DNA of 58,661 nt, from contig JAPOQD010000061.1 of the NCBI GenBank assembly GCA_026710905.1, forward strand, positions 1-58,661. Reading direction: 5' to 3'. Below the pieces are notes generated by a model. That model was not told the DNA's origin. It saw nothing but the letters and a program-made list of their open reading frames with translations, and made no database searches. Of this stretch, positions 53,526 through 58,661 are shown one piece after another. The translations under genes and the position numbers were made by a program. Source of the stretch: Halieaceae bacterium. Lineage in GTDB: Bacteria > Pseudomonadota > Gammaproteobacteria > Pseudomonadales > Halieaceae. Each line of letters begins with the position of its first letter. The first letter of the stretch is position 1.

Positions 53526-54856
53526 TCCAAAAACTCCGAGAAAAATTCCTGCGCCGAATCGCTTGGGGCATGGGTTTTGGAGCCGTATTGCTTTTGCTGG
53601 CCTGCTTACTTTCTTCCGTCAACTGGAGACTCCTTACACATGGCGATACAGCCTGGCACGAGGTCAATGAACTGGGATTCTTCGGGGCGGCGCTCTACCA
53701 GATTTGGCAACTCCCCCAAAAGCTGCTGGAAGATAGAAAATCACTGCAACTTGATAGAGCAGTTTTCGCCAGCTACCTGGCAAAACGCCATGTTGAGATT
53801 GAAAAGTATCGGGCGCCTCAAGCCACCAGGAAGAATGTAATCTTCATTCAATTCGAATCTGTCGATAATTTCTGCGTTGATTCCAGTTACAAGGGCAAGG
53901 AGATCATGCCCTTCTTCAATTCCATCAAGCAGAAGGGGCTGTATTTTTCCAACACACTCGATACTACAGGAGGCGGAAGAACCTCCGACGCCGAATTTCT
54001 GGTGTTAACTTCGGCGCCGCCCTTGCCGGACAAGCCGGTATTCATCAACTATGATCTTCAAAAAATTCCATCCCTGCCGAGGACACTCAAACAGGAGGGG
54101 TATTTCACCTTTTCGATTCATGGCTTCAACGGATTATTCTGGAATCGGGAGCTGGCGCACCGGGCTCTCGGCTATGAAAAATCCTTTTTCCTGGAAGATC
54201 TCGAGCGGGAGGACTTGATTGGCTGGGGTATTTCGGATCGATCCATTCTCGACCAGGCCTTGCAAAGGATCGTTCAATCCAGCCGCCCCGTTTTCGCTCA
54301 CATTGTGCTCCTGACCAACCATCACCCATACCATCACGTAGGCTTGAAATACAGCTCGCCAAAAGAAAATATCCATGAAAACTACCTTGAATCAGTCACA
54401 TATACCGATGCGGCGGTGGCTGAGTTTTACGGCAAGCTGAAACAGGCCGGTATCCTTGAACACTCGATCATTGCACTCTTTGGCGATCACGACAGCTCCA
54501 TCCAGAAGGGCCTGGTTGAATTTCTCGATATTCGTCCCCAGCCAACTATTCTGGACAAGGTTCCGCTGCTGATTCTGGGCCTCGATTCCAAACCTCAGGT
54601 TACGGATGCGCTGGCAGGGCTTCAGGATGTCCCGGTAATCGTACTGAACGAACTGGGTATCCCCACCCCGCATACCTTCACCGGTAATCCGTATCAGCTC
54701 GCAGGCAATACCATCTCAGCGTTCTTCGGGCCGGTTACCATTGAAAATGGCAGTCTGAAAAAGCAACCAGGCACATTCGGCTACCAGGACTTGACCAGAC
54801 TTTCGATCCTCGACCCGGCCTCGCTGGAGAGAAATGAAACCCAGCTTGTACATTAG
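53522..54856 (+). CDS. LTA-synthase/sulfatase-family enzyme with one membrane span
   Basis: Alkaline-phosphatase-fold phosphoglycerol-transferase/sulfatase family; the active site faces the periplasm. 444 aa from ATG 53522. One membrane span (about 12-35) and a linker (HEVNELGFFGAALYQIWQ) precede the catalytic domain. Metal and nucleophile residues of LtaS are conserved: Glu112 (IQFESVD), nucleophile Thr154 (GGRTSDAEFL), Asp322-His323 (FGDHDSS), and TNHHPYH. Normal family members have five spans before the domain; here the others are encoded by the next gene, which overlaps by 23 nt. Noticeably lower G+C than its surroundings. Substrate unknown; glycerol-phosphate decoration of an envelope glycan is an inference. 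Confidence 0.86.
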   Translation: MIQKLREKFLRRIAWGMGFGAVLLLLACLLSSVNWRLLTHGDTAWHEVNELGFFGAALYQIWQLPQKLLEDRKSLQLDRAVFASYLAKRHVEIEKYRAPQATRKNVIFIQFESVDNFCVDSSYKGKEIMPFFNSIKQKGLYFSNTLDTTGGGRTSDAEFLVLTSAPPLPDKPVFINYDLQKIPSLPRTLKQEGYFTFSIHGFNGLFWNRELAHRALGYEKSFFLEDLEREDLIGWGISDRSILDQALQRIVQSSRPVFAHIVLLTNHHPYHHVGLKYSSPKENIHENYLESVTYTDAAVAEFYGKLKQAGILEHSIIALFGDHDSSIQKGLVEFLDIRPQPTILDKVPLLILGLDSKPQVTDALAGLQDVPVIVLNELGIPTPHTFTGNPYQLAGNTISAFFGPVTIENGSLKKQPGTFGYQDLTRLSILDPASLERNETQLVH

Positions 54857-56375
54857 GCTCATTCGAGCCGGCAAAAGGCGCCTGTTGCCTCGCTCATGCG
54901 CAGTATGCGGGCTCGTCCTTCTTAGTGTTCTCACACCTTCCCCCACAACAGCAAACCAGGTGGAGGGAACCGATAACTACCCGGCGATTTTCGTGGATTC
55001 CTATCTGGAAAAGAAACAGGAGCCTATTGCTTTTTCCTATCCGACTCTGATCTCGGAGAATATCGTCCTTGAAAGCAAGCTAAGTTTCATAAACGGGACC
55101 GATACCGTAACGATGACCGGTAGTATTTTCTTGCCGAACCAAGTGGTGGCAGCGGAGCAAATACTGAAAATCAAAGTCCTCCATGACAACAGATTGGTCA
55201 GAAGAATGGACTTTTGGGATGTAAAATTTACTGCGAATAACAATGGTAGCGAAATATCTTTCTATTTTGTTATTTACCCGAGAATGGAAGGCTTTGGAGC
55301 GGATACTGAAATTCTTTCTTTAGTCTTCTACTACGAGAGTGAAAACCCTTTACTGAGAATCGATTTCAGCGACTTGCCCCGGGGTGAGCGGTTTCAAAAC
55401 ATCGCAAGAATCAACCCCATTATCTCCATGAAACACTGGAAAACCTACATGATCTCGGTTTTCAGAGCCGTCCCAAAAGGAGATGCCCCCATCAGACATC
55501 TCTCGGCGCCCGACATCATACGTGTCTCTGACGGTCACCGATATGAAGGAACGAGGCTTCTCATAGGAAAACCAACCAACCTGGTTTCGGATATTCATAT
55601 CAATGCCATGTGGTATGTAATTGATGACACCGCGGCCGTAGGAATCCGCCCAGGGTTTGCCTGGAGTCCACATCACTGGTCCTACGCTGGCCACTATATG
55701 CCGACATTCATTCTACCGGCGATTCCCGGAATTCTGGTTTACATGGTTCTCCTGGGTATACTCGCTTCTATCTGGAGGAAGTCGAAACACCTTAAGCCCG
55801 ATTTCGTACGAAAACCAATCCGCCTGTTGGCCGCACTGTTGCTTTGCTACATCTTCATTTCCATTCTATTGGGCTTTCAAGTCTTGTTGCTATTGGCCTG
55901 CTGCGCGGCAGCCGGTATATCCTGCAAAATAAAGCCCACTCCGGTTCGCTTTTACCTGTTTTGCCTCACGCCATTGATTCTGCAGGAACTGAGCTGGGAT
56001 ATCCTGGTCCCGAGAACTGAAATTTCTCTGTCTGCATTTTTCATTTCAGGCAGCCTTTACCTACTGGTGCTGACTCCGGTTTTACTGCTTCGAAGAAACA
56101 GCAGCAAAGTGATCGCCTACCTGCTACTTGTTATTCTCAGTTGGAGTTACTACACCTGGATGAACATGTACTTCGATTTCTTCCAGAAATACCCAACTTT
56201 TCTGGAGCTGAACTACGCATCGCAGCTCTCCTCAGTTTGGGATTCAGTCATCGCGCTGCTTGATTTCAATCATCTGATTACCGCCGCATACTGCGTCGTT
56301 CCACCCTTGTTTTACTATTCTCTCTCTATCGCAGGGAAAATCTCCGGCCGGGTCCCTTCACCGGGCAGGGCTTAA
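54834..56375 (+). CDS. Membrane partner protein resembling the LTA-synthase membrane bundle
   Basis: 513 aa, not recognised as a named family. A signal-like span (about 15-40) is followed by about 240 residues of beta-rich, probably periplasmic sequence (VTMTGSIFLPNQVVAAEQIL, LSLVFYYESENPLLRIDFSD). Six spans then follow (about 290-313, 328-364 as two, 375-395, 400-425, 432-455, 478-500). The segment between the last two (MNMYFDFFQKYPTFLELNYA, then SSVWDSVIALLDFNHL) matches the usual LtaS-family pattern before its final span. It overlaps the catalytic gene by 23 nt, suggesting the two products form one complex. Low G+C by eye, likely acquired together. Confidence 0.7.
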   Translation: MKPSLYIRLIRAGKRRLLPRSCAVCGLVLLSVLTPSPTTANQVEGTDNYPAIFVDSYLEKKQEPIAFSYPTLISENIVLESKLSFINGTDTVTMTGSIFLPNQVVAAEQILKIKVLHDNRLVRRMDFWDVKFTANNNGSEISFYFVIYPRMEGFGADTEILSLVFYYESENPLLRIDFSDLPRGERFQNIARINPIISMKHWKTYMISVFRAVPKGDAPIRHLSAPDIIRVSDGHRYEGTRLLIGKPTNLVSDIHINAMWYVIDDTAAVGIRPGFAWSPHHWSYAGHYMPTFILPAIPGILVYMVLLGILASIWRKSKHLKPDFVRKPIRLLAALLLCYIFISILLGFQVLLLLACCAAAGISCKIKPTPVRFYLFCLTPLILQELSWDILVPRTEISLSAFFISGSLYLLVLTPVLLLRRNSSKVIAYLLLVILSWSYYTWMNMYFDFFQKYPTFLELNYASQLSSVWDSVIALLDFNHLITAAYCVVPPLFYYSLSIAGKISGRVPSPGRA

Positions 56376-56458
56376 TCAGTTCAGACGCAACTGGATGTGG
56401 TATTGGCGGCGCTGATGCCGTACCGAGCTGGCAGCCAGGGTAAGCAACCGGGTACCGG

Positions 56459-57355
56459 CTACTTCGTCTCCCTGGCATTTATGACAATCAATCCCGCGGC
56501 AATCAAGCCAAGACCAATCCAATCATTGCTGTCCAGGCGTTCACCGAGAAACACGCCGCCAAGAAGTATGGCGGTGGCGGGAATCAGTAGCGCAACCAGC
56601 GAGCTATTGGTCGCACCACCCACTTCCAGAACCCGGAAAAAAATGACGTAAGCCAGCGCAGTGCTGAACAGAGCCAGGCCCAGCATCGACCAGACCACGC
56701 TTGCTGATGGTAGCGCCAGGGTCCAGGGATGGTCGAAGAGCAACACCCAGGGCAGCATGAATACCGCCGCGGCCGCAATCTGGCCCAGGGCTACTCCTGC
56801 AGGCGCGATGCCCAGGTTCCTGAATCGCTTGGCGTATATTCCGGCAAGTGCGTAAGAAAATGCCGCACCAAGGCAGGCCAGCATTGCGGCAACAGCATTG
56901 TCGAAACCGTTCAGCGTCTCGGCGCCTATCATCGTAATCACGCCGGCAACTCCAAACCCGATACCGGCGACTTTTTGAACCGAAAACTTCTCGTCCCTGG
57001 TCAGGTAGTGGGCAAGGATGACCGTGAATACGGGATTGAATGTGGTCAGTATGGACGCCAATCCGCTGGAGATATGGATCTGCCCCCAGCCCAACAGACT
57101 GAACGGGATAACATTGCTCAGTAATCCCAAGCCAAAAAACTGCGGCCAAAATGGCAACAGCCCTGTGACGGAGCGGCGGCTTGACAGAAAGAATAAAAAC
57201 AGGATTGCCGAAGCCAGGGCCAACCTGAAAAACACCAGTGTAAGCGGGGGCAATTCAACCAGTGCAAGCTTGGTAAGGAAGAATGCCCCTCCCCATAATA
57301 TCGAAAGAGCAATCAGTAATACCCATTCCACCCTCCCCATCCGGGTTTGTTGCAT
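56459..57355 (-). CDS. DMT superfamily permease (EamA)
   Basis: 298 aa, ten membrane helices in two EamA repeats of five (about 10-145 and 155-290). First repeat begins RVEWVLLIALSILWGGAFFLTKLAL; the second contains ALAGIYAKRF and a GGVFLGERLDSNDWIGLGLIAAGLI end. Typical drug/metabolite exporter; substrates cannot be predicted. Monocistronic, convergent with the membrane partner gene. Confidence 0.9.
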   Translation of the reverse strand: MQQTRMGRVEWVLLIALSILWGGAFFLTKLALVELPPLTLVFFRLALASAILFLFFLSSRRSVTGLLPFWPQFFGLGLLSNVIPFSLLGWGQIHISSGLASILTTFNPVFTVILAHYLTRDEKFSVQKVAGIGFGVAGVITMIGAETLNGFDNAVAAMLACLGAAFSYALAGIYAKRFRNLGIAPAGVALGQIAAAAVFMLPWVLLFDHPWTLALPSASVVWSMLGLALFSTALAYVIFFRVLEVGGATNSSLVALLIPATAILLGGVFLGERLDSNDWIGLGLIAAGLIVINARETK

Positions 57356-57431
57356 TATCTTCTACCGCTCTCATCGACTGTACAGTTCCGGGCAGAGTTT
57401 ACTTGATTGCTCTATCCCCGGCCGGTCCGCA

Positions 57432-57790
57432 AGTTGTCGGATACCCGCGAGACACTAAGCATCGACTACGCCCGGGGTTCCTGGAGCGGCCTGGTGCGGA
57501 TGAATTACTACGGCGGCGTCTATGAGCATCTTTTCAATGACCAGGGGGCCGCCATTACCACGGACTCCCTGACCGTGGTGGATGTGGAACTGGACTGGGA
57601 ATTTTCAAACGTGTACACAGTGTCCCTGGGCGCCCGGAATGTATTCGACAATCAACCCGGCAAGCATCAATTCGCCGGTGTTTCCGGCTACCTGGGGGCA
57701 GACTTTCCGTTGAATCATCCCAGTGGCTTCGACGGCGGCAGCTACTATTTGCGGTTGAACGCAACTATTGAGGGTTCGACAGTTTTCCCG
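57432..57790 (+). pseudogene. 3' fragment of a TonB-dependent receptor gene
   Basis: The reading frame encodes only the last barrel strands of a TonB receptor: ETLSIDYARGSWSGLVRMNY, TVSLGARNVFDNQPGKHQF and SGFDGGSYYLRLNA. There is no signal peptide, plug or upstream barrel, and the expected terminal strand and stop are replaced by unrelated sequence after about 57765. The last 45 bp recur at 58478, on the far side of the toxin-antitoxin pair. Confidence 0.8.
57720..57764 (+). repeat. Direct repeat flanking the mazEF-type module, left copy
   Basis: 45 bp starting CCAGTGGCTTCGACGGCGG and ending TTGCGGTTGAACGCAA; 42 of 45 bases match the copy at 58478-58522. Encodes the receptor strand SGFDGGSYYLRLNA. 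Confidence 0.9.
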
Positions 57791-57805
57791 CCGGTGAGAA
57801 CATGG

Positions 57806-58138
57806 CTATTCCCCGTACATCTCAGTGATCAGGCGCCTGAGTTGCGTTGCCGCTTCCGAGGAAAGCTGGTCAATCTGTCGCCGCAGCCGCTGCTTGCTGA
57901 TGCTACGGATTTGATCCACCGCAATCTCTGCGTCTTTCTCCGTACACAGTATCCCAATCCGGCTACGCCATTGGGGATGCAAGGTGGATGTGAGTGGACA
58001 GACAACCACCGTATCGAGGAACTGATTCATCTCGTTTTGGCTGACCACCACCACGGGCCGCACCTTGCGGATTTCCCCACCGACTGTGGGATTGAGGTCG
58101 GCAAAATAGATCGAGTATCGTCTGGGGAATGCCGCCAT
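57806..58138 (-). CDS. MazF/PemK-family endoribonuclease toxin
   Basis: 110 aa. Typical start for the fold: RRYSIYFADLNPTVGGEIRKVRPVVVVS, with GxE-x-RPVVVxS motif, and TVVVCPLTS in the next strand. Conserved Arg and Ser/Thr active-site positions appear intact, so it may be active. Its ATG overlaps the antitoxin stop by one base (TAATG), antitoxin first, the normal mazEF order. The module lies antisense within a broken TonB receptor locus. Confidence 0.9.
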   Translation of the reverse strand: MAAFPRRYSIYFADLNPTVGGEIRKVRPVVVVSQNEMNQFLDTVVVCPLTSTLHPQWRSRIGILCTEKDAEIAVDQIRSISKQRLRRQIDQLSSEAATQLRRLITEMYGE

Positions 58139-58392
58139 TAATCAAGACCATCGGCGATGACAGCGTCCAGGTCACTCCAGTCTTCACTTTCAGCGGCCAT
58201 GGCACGATAGGTTTCCTTCCAGGATAACTTGTTCTTATCCTCGCTATACAGAAAGATTCCTTCTCCCATCTCTTTGAGAATAAGCGAGTCACCCCAACCA
58301 AATTTCTGCAGCAAATCCTTAGGCAGGCGAATTCCCCTGGAGTTGCCGATGGGGACCAGTTTGACTGGCCTGGCGCCTGCTGCTTTATTCAC
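58138..58392 (-). CDS. AbrB/MazE-family antitoxin
   Basis: 84 aa. Start GTG 58392 is fixed by a perfect AGGAGG 6 nt upstream; the frame is open to 58410 but that region is the ribosome site. SpoVT/AbrB-type DNA-binding fold at the N-terminus (VKLVPIGNSRGIRLPKDLLQKFGW), then an acidic C-terminal tail (AESEDWSDLDAVIADGLD) for toxin binding. An AT-rich stretch with TAATTACTGTAATTAC at 58420-58437 upstream is a likely promoter/operator. Confidence 0.9.
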   Translation of the reverse strand: MNKAAGARPVKLVPIGNSRGIRLPKDLLQKFGWGDSLILKEMGEGIFLYSEDKNKLSWKETYRAMAAESEDWSDLDAVIADGLD

Positions 58393-58419
58393 CGCAAGCC
58401 TCCTTTGCACACGAATTAT

Positions 58420-58437
58420 GGTAATTACTGTAATTAC
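58420..58437. promoter_or_regulatory. Operator-like repeat upstream of the antitoxin gene
   Basis: GTAATTACTGTAATTACT: two copies of GTAATTACT in tandem, each an almost perfect palindrome (GTAATTAC). AT-rich against GC-rich surroundings and about 30 bp before the antitoxin start, the usual place for AbrB/MazE autoregulation. Confidence 0.65.
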
Positions 58438-58477
58438 TCAAATTGGGGCTGTCAAGCGCATTGCTCATGGCTGCAGG

Positions 58478-58522
58478 CCAGTGGCTTCGATGGCGGCAGC
58501 TACGTTTTGCGGTTGAACGCAA
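58478..58522 (+). repeat. Direct repeat flanking the mazEF-type module, right copy
   Basis: Second copy of the receptor 3' sequence (SGFDGGSYVLRLNANF), 42 of 45 bases identical to 57720-57764; weaker similarity continues to GGGTTC about 10 bp further. This copy preserves the more typical receptor ending LRLNANF, but no stop follows there. Confidence 0.9.
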
Positions 58523-58556
58523 ATTTTTACGGGTTCATTCGGCGCAATATGCAGGC

Positions 58557-58619
58557 TAGCCCGCATATCTCACCAACGTTCGTCGCGAGGGCGTTGCAGC
58601 GCCGCTGTGGCGGGGCGCA
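58557..58619 (-). repeat. Dispersed ~63-bp repeat, copy 2
   Basis: Inverted relative to the copy at 9039-9102. Shares a 30-bp identical core (58564-58593) plus flanks at about 85%. The end GGCTAGCCCGC forms a short palindrome. It lies at the window edge beside the receptor remnant. Confidence 0.75.
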
Positions 58620-58661
58620 CGGACGGAAAGACGCTGAAGGCATAGTTGACACTATGTCGAA

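Noticed and set aside
57791..58141. Continuation of the TonB fragment frame to 58141
   Set aside because: After about 57765 the frame is antisense to the MazF-type toxin gene and has no receptor similarity.

Overview
The window is 58.7 kb of GC-rich, densely coding bacterial DNA, about 57% G+C by eye. Gene content and order point to a free-living, probably aquatic or marine gammaproteobacterium of the Pseudomonadales/Cellvibrionales kind. The main support is a Pseudomonas-like ubiE-ubiJ-ubiB-(insert)-hisI-hisE-tatA-tatB-tatC run, glnA-ntrB-ntrC, ampD-ampE, efp-epmA, serB divergent from an smp-like gene, and parC. TonB-dependent receptors, two quinoprotein dehydrogenases, an Amt transporter and a DUF3604 lipoprotein fit an oligotrophic aerobic heterotroph. 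I cannot name a genus. No rRNA, complete tRNA, insertion sequence with a transposase, or CRISPR array was found.

Layout. 0-8.2 kb: a sensor histidine kinase cut by the window edge, an outer-membrane porin-like protein, a PQQ dehydrogenase with a built-in heme c site, and a TonB receptor on the other strand. 8.5-12.5 kb: glutathione peroxidase, release factor 3, ampDE. 12.5-16.9 kb: glnA-ntrB-ntrC on the minus strand, preceded by a consensus sigma-54 promoter and NtrC-type dyads. 17-30 kb: housekeeping genes thiI, dtd, a second cytochrome-linked PQQ sugar dehydrogenase, elaA, parC, smp, serB, efp, epmA and nhaC. 30-35 kb: pntAA-pntAB-pntB, amtB and a STAS protein. Identical-type 18-bp tandem arrays start 12 nt after the stop codons of both pntB and amtB. 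35-43.5 kb, minus strand: ubiE-ubiJ-ubiB, an inserted brnTA toxin-antitoxin pair, hisI-hisE-tatABC and an ABC exporter. A 59-codon gene lies upstream of ubiE. 43.6-50.4 kb: hydrolase, quinone reductase, and a large TonB receptor next to a beta-helix-type lipoprotein. 50.4-58.7 kb is more accessory: a DUF3604 lipoprotein, a SnoaL-like protein, a two-gene lipoteichoic-acid-synthase-like set in which the membrane bundle and catalytic domain are on separate, overlapping genes, a DMT permease, and a mazEF-type module lying between two copies of a broken TonB receptor 3' end.

How it works together. Nitrogen: NtrB/NtrC and glnA form one locus under sigma-54, and AmtB brings in ammonium. Energy and redox: two PQQ enzymes feed c-type heme electrons to a chain that uses ubiquinone (UbiE/J/B), and the transhydrogenase balances NADH and NADPH. 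Envelope: AmpD/AmpE recycle peptidoglycan, Tat exports folded proteins, and TonB receptors import large substrates. EpmA modifies EF-P.

The most notable non-gene structure is a family of intergenic repeats: the 18-mer ACCCTYCGGGCACAYGGC as single copies, an inverted pair and tandem arrays, often beside a short GTCGCAC/GTGCGAC palindrome. There is also a separate 184-bp palindrome between serB and efp.
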